From: Tenodera sinensis
Lineage: Eukaryota; Arthropoda; Insecta; Mantodea; Mantidae
NCBI GenBank assembly: GCA_030765045.1
Contig: CM060962.1
Span: 96,378,412-96,442,411 of the forward strand
Direction: 5' to 3'
Length of the DNA: 64,000 bases
Notes under the pieces: generated by a model
Database searches by the model: none
What the model was told of the DNA's origin: nothing
The model's input: only the letters and a program-made list of their open reading frames with translations
Program-made: the position numbers and the translations under genes
In this document: positions 23,200 to 34,960 of the stretch, in pieces
How the letters are laid out: each line of letters opens with the position of its first letter
How positions within the stretch are numbered: position 1 is the stretch's first letter

Positions 23200-23390
23200 C
23201 AGGTACAGTAAGTGGTTTAGATGGAAGTAACTTCCTGGAAGTTCTCGCCTTCTATTCTCAGGCCTAGAGGGCTAATTACTATAACTTATTTATGCGCACT
23301 ACATGTTAACTACAGTTTTTTTTTTCTTTTTGTGTGTATTACAGCCTCCATATATGACATGTTTCAACAGCCTGTATATAACGGATGTTA
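23200..23390. mobile_element. Dispersed repeat D1, copy 1 (DNA-transposon-like end)
   Basis: Shares with 25,450-25,628: ggtttagatggaagtaactt, cctggaagttctcgcct, gcgcactacatgttaactac, and a right end cctccatatatgacatgttt followed by acagcctgtata. Read inward from the right, the end is tacaggctgttgaaacatgt, similar to the tacagggtg-type inverted-repeat ends of Tc1/mariner-like elements and MITEs. No coding sequence is seen. Confidence 0.6.
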
Positions 23391-25449
23391 ATGGACTACA
23401 TCGAAATCTTTTCAGAAGATATGGAGATATCTCAAACAACTAATTTGAGAGAGGAGACTTACGGCTTCTTTGTTCAAATTTCGAAGTTACGGCTGTAAGT
23501 TTCTAAAGTGCCGGTATGCCACTGGCTAGTAACCATTCGAGAGCACTACACATGCAAACGAAGTGATGTTTCAGAACGTACCTATCTGGCGCAATGCGAC
23601 TAGGCTTACATCACAGAGGAATCAAGCTATCAGCGTTCGTAGTGCATGTGACGGCACAATGTGCGGAACCGGTTCTGTCCGTCTGCTCTACAGACAAAAC
23701 ATGCACAACTTCACTCTTTTGGTAGTTCACCTATTAAGCTTAATTATGGCATTAGGGCTTCAATATAAGGTCATCGTTTTCAAGTTCAAGTCTCGTTACT
23801 TTTTCATTCCTTTTTTTTTCTTTTTTCTTTCCCCCCCCCCCCCCCCTTTCTTTGAATAGGGCATATGAATACTATTTCGGTCTAGATTTTAAATTCTGTT
23901 TCAATTGATGTCGAATCGTCTCACCTCCTTCCGCGATCCTACACGGAATGCTGCTTCCTGATGTCTTCTGCTCCGGCTGTTCTGGCATGCGACTTTAATA
24001 TCAGGGTATGCGTGAGTGTTTGCGAATAAAACCAGAACGTCGTTGAAACTCTTTTATTCTCACCAAAATAAGAAAGCGTGAGAATTGCCGATCGTTATTA
24101 AATTAGTTGAGTCGTTACCGTGTCTCTACTAAGACAGAAAATCGTTAATATTAACTATAATGTGTCCTCACGCTTGAGAATCCGGAATACAAGTCCGTGA
24201 CTGAAGATATTGGCGACGAATGTAGTGTCCCGCCGGGTTCTGGAGGGCAACTCTCAACGACTCTTTCTCTCCGGGTTCTCGCAGGCAAGTGCCTGTGCGT
24301 TATGACGTTCTCTGTACCTTTCACTTCCTAATTAGCAACAGGGTTTCGAAGAAATGACCATCCCTTGTTTACCTACTCAACACCTGCGCTGAGCGATTTC
24401 CAGGAAAACTGGTCTTACCAGGTCTCGCTCGACTACGTGAAGCTTGCCCCTAATGACTTGTCTGTACCTTTTCGTGCCTTTTGACAATTTTAGTCACAAC
24501 TAATATTCCCAGATCTCGTACATTTATACACGTAACAATTTTAACATTTTCTGATTATCTAATTCCGCCATGGGATGCAGTATTATATCCATAATTATGG
24601 TGTTCACAATTTCGGCTTCACAATTTATGCAATTTCATTTCAGCATGTCAGTACAATTGATTGTAATTCTTGCTAACGAATCGTTGAATCCTGCTTATTA
24701 CATTAATATGCTGTACTTCAAAATGCGGAATGGTTTAAAGGACGAAAAAAGTATAAAAACGTAGTAACACTAATACTTCACGTCATTTTATAGGAACTGC
24801 TCGAAATGGTGACCTGAATTTTCATAACAACGTTGACAGTGGTGAGTGAACCACTGTCATACTCCATCCTAAAGTCGAATTAAGGGAACTGTAATAGTGT
24901 TAATGCCCTTCTTCGTATAGAATAAATGAAAAAGGGGGAAGAAACAAACAACTGCATGTCAAGAATCCAACCCATGACCATAGGAGTAACATCTTTTGGC
25001 ATTACGAATTAAGCCAAAAGGAGTTAAACAAGCTTCTCTCAAGTATGGTGTATAACGGATAAGGCAGCTAATCGTTGCTTAGTGTCGCACTGTCAAGTGA
25101 TTACTTCGAGAGTTGAGATTTTTGCGGCATTAAATCTTGAGAACGTCGATAACGGGCTACTGAAAATCGATATTGCTATACTAGGGTAGCAGTTTGTAAA
25201 ACATCCTAAGCCAACTTTTCACCCAGGTATGCTTTAACACCGATTTGTCAACATTGATACCAATACGTGCAAGAACATATAACTACGTTATGTTTAGACG
25301 CAGACAATGCATTCATTGCCTATCTCGAAACACTTACCTACATCAGTCACATCTCTCAAGTTATTCCGGAGTAGTTCATTAACATCCCGTATTGGCCAGT
25401 GTGAGGGAAATAGGATCTAAAAATGAACAAACTTTTGATAATATACTGT
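23391..25449. other. Featureless apart from a T/C homopolymer tract
   Basis: The tract at about 23,809-23,849 is mixed T and then about 18 C. A tRNA-like phrase (gggttggattcttg on the minus strand, near 24,970) has no convincing A box. Nothing else recognised. Confidence 0.45.
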
Positions 25450-25628
25450 ATAAAAAACGTTTTTCAAATTTAACAATGGGTTTAGATGGAGGTAGTTTCC
25501 TGAAATTTCTCGCCTGAAGGCTAGTTATCAGACGTTTTTTCGCACTACTAATGTTCCAACTGCAGATTTTCTTTTTGTTTAGCACGACCTCCATATGTGA
25601 CATGTTTTTACACCCTGTATTTATAGGT
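25450..25628. mobile_element. Dispersed repeat D1, copy 2
   Basis: Same orientation and landmarks as the 23.2-kb copy, with a better-preserved right end: ctccatatgtgacatgtttt then tacaccctgtattta. Its minus-strand reading begins atacagggtgtaaaaacatg, a plausible terminal inverted repeat after a TA target site. The left end is not resolved. Confidence 0.6.
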
Positions 25629-26982
25629 CAGTGTGCGAGAGGAGGAGGATCTAAAACAAGTTGTTACTGGACATGCGGACAGTATAAGCTCGTTGAGTAT
25701 GGGTGTATTTTCTCGGAACTGTGTGACCCTTTAAAACCGAAAAAACAGCTGTAGCAGCTAGAAACCGGATGTGGCTAAGAGCAACGTGTGACCAGGTGGA
25801 AGTGGATGTAAGCGCGTGCGGCACGAAACCATATGCAATATCAAGAACGGTGCTGTTTTCACTGTATTTAAATGTAAACTCGTCAAGCGTAAGGTAGCGT
25901 TCGTCATCCCTTGGTAGGTTTAACGGCAACATCTGCACCAATCCTGGAATATAGTGTACGAAGTAATAGCAATTATATTCAAATGACCCGGGACAAAAAT
26001 GATCAAACTCGCATGTTCTTACAAATGAGTTACTTGAGCCTCCGTAGACCAGACGATTTCATTTTGTGTTATCAATTCTAAAAAGTATTACCAAAGATAT
26101 GCAAAGCATGCCGAGACACATTTCCTAATATGTGGAAATAAAGTAAAGTTTGTGATATGAAATTATCATGTTTCAATTCAAAATCGGGCTGTTGGAGGGT
26201 AATCTCGAGTGTAATCTTGGCCCAGCTTGTGAAAAGATTGTATGTGTCAAATATTGTACATATATTGTAAATATGTTTGACTCGAGGAAAAATTGGGATG
26301 TGGTAATTTTAACAAAGATTTAACGCAAATTACTTCATTTCTTGCCGTACATATTTATTTTCGTAAAAAGAAAGGTCCATTTTTATCAGAAAAAGATTAT
26401 GTATTCCTATTACAGAAGATCTGCTTGGTACATCCATATAATATATTTCTATCCGCTATAAATTCGGAGGCTTGTAGCATACATATCATTAATTAAAAAC
26501 CGTTCACTGTATGAACTTTGCATTTTTTTACTCTTCATTTTTGCCTAGAAATTATTTAAAAATTAGAAAGTATTTACAAACGCGTGACAAGGTTAGAACG
26601 TTTATTATAAGCTCATGGAATGTATTCAGATATGGACCCCCTGTGAAACAAAAGAAAATTGAAAGAAAAACAGACTTGGAACTTCCAAGCATCGTCCACC
26701 AGAAGATACCTTTGCACTTGAAAGATACAGAATAGAACCGTTTTTGAAAGTGGTTAATGCTGTGAAAAAAAGAATTACAGAAGTTAAGTTTTCGTTAGTT
26801 ATACATTCCAGCTAGATGAAGTTGTTTAAGACGTCAGCTGACATAATCGTTGACCTCCATGGTCCTAAAATTATACTTAATCAAATGCACAGTATTATTT
26901 AAAATGTAATCTACAAAATGAAAAGAGAATGACCCCAGAAAAGGAACTAAAGCATTTTAAACTTTAGAAAAGGGTGTAGTGG
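25629..26982. other. No recognisable feature
   Basis: AT-rich with several short frames of 65-96 codons, none with recognisable content. Confidence 0.5.
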
Positions 26983-27318
26983 CGAAGCCGTGGCCGAGCG
27001 GTTCGACTATCACCAAGGCGGTCGGGGTTCGATCCCAGGGACCCGTACGTGGCGTTCGTGGTGGCCGAAGCGGCGTCTGGACAGGTTTTCTCCGCATTCT
27101 TCGGTTTCGCCCACCACTAATTTGATCAACTGCTCCATCATTACCTTTCCATTTATCCATTTCACCTGCATTTCCTATCATCCTCTTGCTCACTCTCATA
27201 CCTGGTGCTTGGCTGACCACCCACTCCCCGACAGGCGTCTGACCCTAGACACTGGCTTGTAAGTCCTAGGGGTTGGAAGTCCTCCATATGGGGAGGGTAA
27301 TCCGCGGAAGAAGAATGG
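26983..27318 (+). mobile_element. SINE family S2, copy 2 (best copy)
   Basis: A box gccgtggccgagcggttcg, B box cggggttcgatccc. The body has cgtggtggccgaagcggcgt, ggttttctccgcattcttcg, gctccatcattacctttcca and tcatacctggtgcttggctg, and the end is ggaagtcctccatatgggga. About 336 bp. It agrees with the 15.9-kb copy in order and spacing. No poly-A tail or clear target duplication is seen; the family may end in aggaagaag. Confidence 0.9.
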
Positions 27319-28273
27319 AGTATATACGCATGGGCATCTCGATGGCACAGCTAAATACCGCCAAGTGAATGAACACCACAATTTGGTGCTGAGGTCCGCA
27401 TCTTTTAAGAATGCAAAATTAGGAGTTTCAGGAAAATACGCAACAAAATTACCTTTTACACCGAAATATTTCTCTATTTGTTAATTTCCAAAAAGTCATT
27501 AATCATTTACTTACAATAAATGTTGGAGATATTGGCAATAAAACCGCCCTGAATTACATACAAAGGTCTATCTGTGAGTTCTGTATAACCTCAAAACCAC
27601 CGGAGAGGGGCAAATAATTGCTATGGGGGAAAAAAAGGAAGGAAGGAAGGAAAGGAAAGGAAAGAAAAGAAAAGAAAAGCAGAGCATCTGTTACAATTTG
27701 TTGCATTTTTCGTAGTGCTAACGGTTTTCAAATTACTCCATGTTGTGCATTTGGATTTCTAGCTAGCGCAAATGCAACACCTGGCAGAACAGATTCGAAA
27801 ACTATCAATTCTTCATCTTTTCCAATGTGTAAGAGCTTGTTACTACTTCAGATATAACATTTTAATATTTCCTCATTGTGTATAATCACTAGGTGTAGGA
27901 TGTCAGGTGTTTGATCTAATGTTATATTCACGCTTTACACATACATCATTTACGCTATTCAATTGTTAAATTAATAGAATAATAATTCTGAACAAAAGGG
28001 TAACACTAAATATGTGTACATGGAGTCGGATGACTTAATATTTCAAAGCCTTCTTTGTGCCCTGGTTGTATGCCTTCTAACCTGAGACCTGATACCTGAC
28101 ACTGAAAATAAGCTGTATTTAAAAGCTGGACTTCGTCTTTCCTCTGTGCCTCTTTATTTTTTAACTTAAAGTATTCCAGGACACTTCCCCATTTGGGTGG
28201 GGTAGGGTGGGGGATTTCTGTATGAACGACAAATTTATTTACTGGCAGAAACCGCAGCCCTCATGTCGTTGCG
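27319..28273. other. Featureless apart from a (GGAAA)n tract
   Basis: 27,633-27,680 is an A/G-only tract built from ggaaggaagg and ggaaa units. The rest has no recognisable motif. Confidence 0.5.
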
Positions 28274-28690
28274 TTAACTGCGGAGAGCCTTCACCCCTTT
28301 TCTCCGCTCCTCCCACTGTTGCCGCATGTGTGGTCCTATGAGTTCATTAGCGCCTACAGTTCGTGCAGATATGTGAACGAGGCCGCACAAAGCTGCTTTG
28401 CCATTAAGAAACACGCTCGCGACTACTTCAGCCCGAGCCAAAGCTCCAATGGTGCGAGAATACGGTTCTCTACACGGGGAATGCAGCGCGAGCATTCCCT
28501 TGTGACCAGGTATCAAGGCGAACTTATCTCCCAAAGTGCCAAGGTCATACTCCGGATATGCTACGAATTTTCGCGAAAAGAGCAGTTGATTACAGCTTGC
28601 GACTTTGTGTAACATTTGAACATCTGGCTTCTGGTGTGTATGTGCGACAGTATCGTAATTATGTAATATTGGACGGGACGGTGGTGCCAC
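28274..28690. other. Unassigned block with long frames on both strands
   Basis: Relative to neighbours this 400-bp block is GC-richer and stays open for 138 codons on the minus strand and 97 on the plus strand. The minus-strand product has no motif I recognise (it contains GALARAEVVASVFLNGKAAL and a basic C-terminus RKGVKALRS). No splice or promoter context supports an exon. It may be part of an unknown repeat or a decayed gene. Confidence 0.25.
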
Positions 28691-28870
28691 GGCCGAATGG
28701 CCTCCTCATCGATACTAACCAGCTTCCAACACACGGGGGCCAGAGAAACTGGCCCTTGAGCAAATTTTCTCCGAGAAATGCGGTTTCTTCAGCTAATTCC
28801 ACCAACTGCTCCATCACCATTTTTATCCTCACACTCGTCCTATCATTTGGTGTCGCATACCTAATTGTAC
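28683..28870 (+). mobile_element. SINE family S2, copy 3 (decayed)
   Basis: It opens with gtgccacggccgaatggcct, a changed A box, and then shows family-body phrases: aaattttctccgagaaatgc, ggtttcttcagctaattcca and ccaactgctccatcaccatt, then cctatcatttggtgtcgcat. The B box and 3' half are lost. Confidence 0.7.
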
Positions 28871-29704
28871 ATATTGAAATTGAACTACAGAGCTGCCTAA
28901 CGAGGTGCCATTGTCAGGCTAGTTTCTATTTGGTATCTTTGTGGTGGGTGGAAAACGGAAGAGGTGCTTGTTGGTTGTTTTACACTGCGGGCTGCATAAA
29001 CAAAATTATTAGGTTATATCTGTTTTAGTACATTCCATCTTCACATCAAGGAAACAAAATATGACAACGGCCCCGGTGCTCAACAAAGGACGATCGGGGC
29101 CGGGCTTCCCCACCCCACTGGCGGTGCATGTATCAAAGGCTCTCAAGGTCAGGCTGCCACGCGCAAACTGAACACATGACAATGAGTGCGGCACGTCAGA
29201 GGTTTTTGAGATTCAAGAAGCGTCGGGGAACCGGCGTATTTGTAGAAGTTCGAGAAAGCTCCATATTACATCATCCTCCTTATATAATGAGTGTTGAGTT
29301 AATGAGTGTTGAGTTATCGTATCTTCGAAGTTATCTGTCTGAGAGACAGAGAAAATGAAAGACAGAAAGGAGTGAGTCAAGGTTCTGAGCAAAGCACAGT
29401 TGTGAGTTGTATCACGAAAGACGAGTGTTGACAGTAGAAGAGAACTATATTTGTGCAGAAGTTTTGGAGGAGAATAAAGTGACAAAAGTAATTAGACTGG
29501 ACTTTTTCATTTTGTGACAACATATTCGTGTCACTGTACGGCAGCGTAGCGAGTGGACGATTTTTTTCACGATTTATTGTTATAATGGTGCTGCAGGATT
29601 TGGTACACGAAATTTCAAATTAGGGAGCCATATGAATTGTGCCTCGATGCAATTCCTATATTCCTTGCTCGTGGCGCGGTTGGTTGTACCTTTTGTTTGT
29701 AGTA
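28871..29704. other. Mostly unassigned; short repeat shared with 46 kb
   Basis: 29,130-29,175 (aaggctctcaaggtcaggct and gccacgcgcaaactgaac) matches 45,990-46,045 (cagacgctcaaggtcaggtt and gcctcgcgctaatatttgtg), same orientation. The repeat's identity is unknown. A 16-bp doublet (aatgagtgttgagtta) repeats at 29,286-29,317. Confidence 0.4.
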
Positions 29705-30075
29705 TTTAACGCCCGCTTTTACTACATACGGCTCCGCAGGCGGCGGCACTGATACATGGAATGAAGATTAGAGCACCGGTGGAATGAGATAGCGGTGGAA
29801 ACCGGAGAACCCGGAGGAAACCCGCTCCAGAGCCGCTTCGTTCACCTCAAATCCCACACCCGGGCCGCAGGTTGTAGCGTGGTGCTCCAGTTTCCAGAAA
29901 TGGATTGCACTTGGGTTCGAGCCAACACATATAGAGGATTCTGATGCACTTCAGGAGCTACGTTAAGTAGCAGTGTGTAGTTACGAGAGCCAAACTTTCG
30001 CCTGAGGGAAGCGCGGTGGATGTTCGTCCACTTCTACCTTAAGTGGGCGCGAGGTCGGCTGCCGAATTGGTAGGC
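29705..30075. repeat. Dispersed repeat D2, copy 1
   Basis: Shares with 60,805-60,960: agcgtggtgctccagtttcc, ttgcacttgggttcgagcc, acacatatagaggattctga and aggagctacg. The upstream part has ggtggaaaccggagaacccg and gaggaaacccgctccagagc. Its gttcgag phrase is B-box-like, so this may be a SINE fragment, but no A box is evident. Confidence 0.5.
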
Positions 30076-30699
30076 CAAGGCCTACAAGTTACTGTAGCGC
30101 AACTTAACTGTTCTTGTGCACAAAACATTTACCTCGAGAAACAGTATAGTTCCGATTGCTAACAGCATAGTCAAAGATTAAGTGATTTGTCAACTGTTAA
30201 GCCTTTTACTTGTGTGTTTACACAAATAACCAAGGGAAACTGTATTACCCGCTATCAAACACCACATGTCATGTGCATTGCACAGATAGAGAAGAGTGGA
30301 GAATGGGGAGAACGTAAGAGGAAAGGAAAGTTAGAGACTGTTAAGGAGAGACAGTTGGATTGGTAGAGGGAAAGGAAAACAATCCCTGTAAAAGCACCAT
30401 CAAGTGAGCGGAGCTGAGGGTTACTAGGCACAACTACAATTATGGATACAATGCACTTTAAATGTATAAATTGAAATAAAATGCAAAGTAATATTTTTAA
30501 GGGGACAAGGTGATCTGAACATACATAAATTATACCTTAATGAGTTAGCTTACCTTATATATAGCCTAATGTGTCAATTGAAGGGCAAGGGCCTCCAGGG
30601 TAGCTGTTTCACTAACGCGGTGAGCTACTCTGCGTTAGGTTGTGTCTAGTTTTTCTAAGTCTTGTTTAGGTTCATTTCACTATCACTTTGAGTTAACTT
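30076..30699. other. No recognisable feature
   Basis: Purine-rich around 30,290-30,400. No motif recognised. The 3' boundary of the RTE-like element lies somewhere near 30,640-30,700. Confidence 0.4.
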
Positions 30700-32035
30700 G
30701 GGATGTTATTTGTAGGTTGGCACTGTTTTCATTTTGTAGTCAACTTCCTATTATTCTCCATGTTCCTCTGTTTCGTGCTATGCTGCCTCTGTGTCGGTCT
30801 CCTGTGCGCGGGTCCCACATGGTGACTTTGTATGTCCATCTTTCGTCTTTCATCCGCGCGATGTGGCCTCCCCACTTCCATTTAAGTCTGTTTACTCTGT
30901 GTGTGACGTTTTTTATTGAAGACATTTGGGACAGCGACTTGTTGGAAACTCTGTCTCTCATAGATATTCCCAATATCTTTCGTTCCATCTTTGGCATATT
31001 TGTAGTGCGTTCATCTGTCTAGCTATTGTCGACCATGTTTGGCATCCGTATAGTAGAGTTGGGTAGATGCAGGTTTTTAGTATTTCGAATTTGAGTCTTC
31101 TGTTGCTTGTCTTGTCGAGGAGTATGAACTGGAGAGACCAGAAGGATCTCCAAGCTAAGGAAATTCTTCTTCTTATTTATTTTTTCTGTATTGTCTTTGA
31201 AGGAGATTAGTTGGCCTAAGTAAGTGAATTCTGTCATATATGGTAGCGTTGTTCCTTCGATTGAGATGGGGATCTCCTGTCTGTCATCAGCTGTGTTTTT
31301 GTCATGTTCATAGACAGTCCTACGGCTTTGCTTTGCTTGCACAGTTGTTGGAGCATTGACTGAAGTTCTTCTGGTGTTTCCGCGAACAGGACTATGTCGT
31401 CGGCGAATCTTAGGACTGTTAGGTGACTACCATTTATGTTTATTCCCTGTTGCTCGCGCCAATTCATTTCTCTGAATACATTCTCCATCACGCTCGTAAA
31501 ACGCTTGGGAGAGATTGGGTCGCCTTGTCGTACTCCGCGTTCTAGATGAAATGGTTGTCCTTCTGCCTCTGTTCTTGCCTTCGCAAAGATCTGTCTATAG
31601 ATATTGTTCAATACACGAATGTATTTGTCTTCCACTCCCTGTGTGGACAAAGCCTGCAGAATGCTGTGTTCGATCGAGTCAAAAGCTTTGATGTAGTCTA
31701 CAAAGCCTAGGTACAATGGCAAATTAAATTCTTCCGACTTCTCTATCAACTGGTTTATGGTTTGCAGGTGATCTGTTGTGCTGAAACTTGTGCGGAATCC
31801 TGCTTGCTCGGGAGGTTGGCTTTCGTCCAGGGTTCTTGTTATCCATCTTATCTTTCAAAACAATTTATACAAGTTTGATATTAAGCTTACAGGTCTGTAG
31901 TTGCCTGTCATCTCTCGCGCCTTTTTTGTGGAGGAGGATGATAGTGTTCGTCTCCCATTGGTCCGGGATTGTTTCTGTTTCTATGATTCTGTTGAATATA
32001 GTACACATGATGGGTGTTAGTTGTTAGTTGATATA
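30700..32035 (-). pseudogene. RTE-like LINE: reverse-transcriptase domain, 5'-truncated, broken
   Basis: Encodes a non-LTR retrotransposon reverse transcriptase, which would copy its RNA into nicked target DNA in the nucleus. Reading the minus strand from 32,027: a fingers segment TIPDQWETNTIILLHKKG, a frameshift, then NYRPVSLISNLYKLF and QAGFRTSFSTTDHLQ. The longest intact piece (31,749-31,234, 171 codons) has FVDYIKAFDSIEH (first catalytic Asp), GVRQGDPISP, and LRFADDIVLFAE (the catalytic Asp pair). Frames 31,342-31,019 and 30,997-30,740 carry the downstream YLGQLIS and LKWKWGGHIARMKDERW phrases typical of RTE-clade C-termini. No endonuclease domain precedes it, so the copy is 5'-truncated. 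At least three frame changes exclude activity. Clade assignment (RTE rather than Jockey) rests on the remembered family pattern. Confidence 0.9.
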
Positions 32036-33204
32036 TATCACTAGTATATAATTATTGATATTAAGAAAGGAACAACCTTGCTGATTTTCCACATTTTTAC
32101 CTTTTTGACTTCGAAAAATTGTTTTTTAATTTTCTACTAAATACATATACATAACTAAATAAATGAGATTAAGAAATATCATTATACTAAAAATAAACAT
32201 GCAAAAGTGTGATTCGGTAATGCAAGTAGTTTCGGAGAAAAGGTTACATAAATACACAGGTTTTAAGAGTAAATTTTATTATTTTTCGCCTGGATGACAT
32301 AACTGTTACAGACTCAATCACATAAGTTATCAACGCAAATAAGCAGTTGAAATAATTGTCTAGATTTATAGAATAATTCATAAAAATTACAGGAAATACC
32401 ACTGAGAACTAACAGCACTGGTAATTTAAGTGAATTTAACTACTAAGGTGTAATTTCTGTCTGTTCAGACTACCTTGTTGCTTTAAGGCACATTCTAAAC
32501 TTTTTATCCCATTGATATTCCCGCATAGTTTAACAAATATGTCTACCTATGAATTATGTGGATATTTTTAGGACCTTCGGCGAAACAAACCCATGTCTCT
32601 GACAGGACAGATATTTTAAGTGAATGAATAAATAAAAATGCTCATATAAAGCTAAAACATCTAAAAGCCTAGAATTCAGATTCAGAGCAGATAGGAATAG
32701 GAGCCTTACAGAAAGCTGTTTCAAGTTATCCTGGATTACTGTACCTAACAAATCCACGAGTACAGCTGCTGAAACCCTGCGTAGCTCTTATCATGTAATC
32801 ATTAGGGCAGTGGACACCCCTGTTCTCAGAGTGGAAGATAATATGCAGATGGATCAGTTTAAAAAATCTGATTTATCCACCTCTCTTTCTCTCTCTCCCC
32901 GTAAATTTATATCTAAAGCATAAGTTATGATCTGATGCACGATATCCCATTGCACAAAAAAAGGGGTTTGTGGAAGATAAAATTAATGACAAATTATAAA
33001 TGTGCAGTAGACCCATCGTGCCCAGGAAGAGAATCTTTGAATATACACTGCTGGAATAGCGAATTCTAGATGAAACTGTTTTCACGATAATGCTTACTGA
33101 AGTGTAGAAATACTAACATCGTACCAAGTTTTTGTGATGTTAGATTTTTTTAAAGTAAGAAGTTGGTTGTATAATATTTTCAACACCTTTAGGTGCATTT
33201 ATTT
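32036..33204. other. No recognisable feature
   Basis: AT-rich; a short (CT)n-like stretch at 32,880-32,897. Short frames without recognisable content. Confidence 0.5.
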
Positions 33205-33545
33205 CTGTAGAATGTCTATTAACTTGCGTTGAGTTTGACATGAAGCAACTCAGGAATACCTTACATTAATACTGCTAACGATTTTGATTAAAATGCCACA
33301 TTTCTATAACCAACAAATATTTAAAGTGAATTTTCTGGCAATAGCTTGTGAAGTCCTCTTCATCCAGAAGGAACTTTATAATTTTATATATCGATTAAGC
33401 CGTTAGAGAAACGAACGCAGTACACAAGTAACATAGGTTTTTGTAAAGTATCCAATTTCAGTATAACAGTTTATTTGAAAAAAGCCATTTCCGAGATTTT
33501 CGTCACGATAGGTTTGAATTTTGGTACATTTTTTGAAGTGCTGTC
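33205..33545 (+). repeat. Dispersed repeat D3, copy 1
   Basis: Shares ctaacgattttgattaaaat plus gcca with 47,397-47,422, and both copies end with related text: gccatttccgagattttcgt here, accatttcggagatattcct there, each followed by a gagttttgg/gaattttgg phrase. Middle parts differ, so this is a loose family. No protein content. Confidence 0.45.
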
Positions 33546-33879
33546 CCTATCCACTTATTTTTCGCGATTTCTTGGAAAGAATAGAGAATTACAGGCCAAT
33601 ATATAGCATCACTTTAAAACATTTGATTATCGTGTCTCCTTTATCTTTGTGGCTTCAACAAAATGTGCAAGGAAAGAATTTTTGCAAAGGTTTACCTCGA
33701 CTGATATAACACAGGTTGATGAATGAAGCTCTTGTAATAATAATTGATTTAAGAGGGATGAAAATAAACGACAGTAGATACAGAAATTCGCATGCTCATA
33801 AGATTTTTACGTCTCCAATCCAATATGTGGTAGACGCATCTTAAGCTATCATTACCCGCAGATGGTTCTACACTGTGAA

Positions 33880-34960
33880 AAAGTTGAAGGGATTTGATCT
33901 GTATCAGCGATGTCCAGCGTTTACGAAGGAGGGGAGGTTGGATTTTTCTCCTTCCACTTTCTGCCGACTCTGCCACTCTAACCTCAGTCGCGCATTGTGA
34001 TGCAGTGGCGGTTTGGTTACATGTAAGTTGAGTTTGATTTAAGAAAACACTTTCAAATTTTATGCGATAAACATCTGTTCATTAGTGGTACTGCTTACGT
34101 TTAAGTCTATTAATATTTGGCGACAAAGTCGAAGTGCACAGTCTTAGAAGATCCACCAAGTGATCCTCGCGATACAGACTTTTAACACAGTTCAATTTGG
34201 AGAAACTTTGTTCGCAAATATACGTAGAGCTATGCTCTTATAGAAAATATTTTTACGCACTTTTATTTCTCTATCTAATGCATTATAAAAAATGTTCTTA
34301 TTACTAATTTTCTTTAAGGTACACATGTGGAAAAAATGTCATGTCTGGAACACCAAATTCCTTTAAGTTTTACACGGCAAAGTGCCTTGTTGATACCATC
34401 CGCGATACAGCTGTGTAGTGGCAGCAAAAAGTTGTCAAGTTCCAAACCGTAATATCACTAACCCATATGATCAATCAAGGTGCTGCATTCTAAACGAGTT
34501 CGAATTTGGCGTCCGGTCCATGGGGGTACAAGGGGAACACAGCAGGCTTTAAGCTAATTGATGTTTTAAGAGCTGGTTGCTATGAGATGCCTTTGAAATT
34601 CCGTTCTCTTTGCAAGATCAAGAGTTAAAAAACGAATAGCATTCCTATTTGAGAAAAGTGTACGTACTGGCAAATTCAAACAAATACTAAAGAATATCTC
34701 GGAAATAGTTCACTTAAAGGAAAAAGTATTTGCCAAATTGTGTGCTTTGACGAGATTCACATCTTTTATTGAGTAAGCTTTTGTCTTTCTCTTACTGTTT
34801 ACTATTTCTACAAAAATCATGCAGAATGAAGAGGTTATCTGAGGACACTCCCAGAAAATTCCAGTTATGACTTAGAAACTCCATGGAATTGCCTGTTTGT
34901 GTTCAACACTGGATATTGACTGACTGGTTGTGAGCTGATTCACCCTCCGACTGAAAGAGG
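33880..34960 (-). pseudogene. hAT-like element B, copy 1: transposase C-terminus plus non-coding region
   Basis: Minus-strand 34,237-34,082 reads without a break for about 50 codons to a TAA stop. It contains SSTYICEQSFSKLN and then DHLVDLLRLCTSTLSPNI, which is the hAT family C-terminal dimerisation region as found in GTF2IRD2/ZBED5-type transposase derivatives (cut-and-paste transposase; this part mediates dimerisation). Upstream, 34,240-34,960 has no continuous frame but matches the 62.2-62.4 kb copy over most of its length (for example ggcaattccatggagtttct and agaaagacaaaagcttactc). Downstream, 33,900-34,080 matches 62,520-62,680. The DDE catalytic core is not recognisable here. Confidence 0.75.

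Noticed and set aside
24940..25030. Minus-strand tRNA-like SINE head
   Set aside because: The B-box-like phrase (gggttggattcttg) is off consensus and the A box is not convincing; no second copy in the window.
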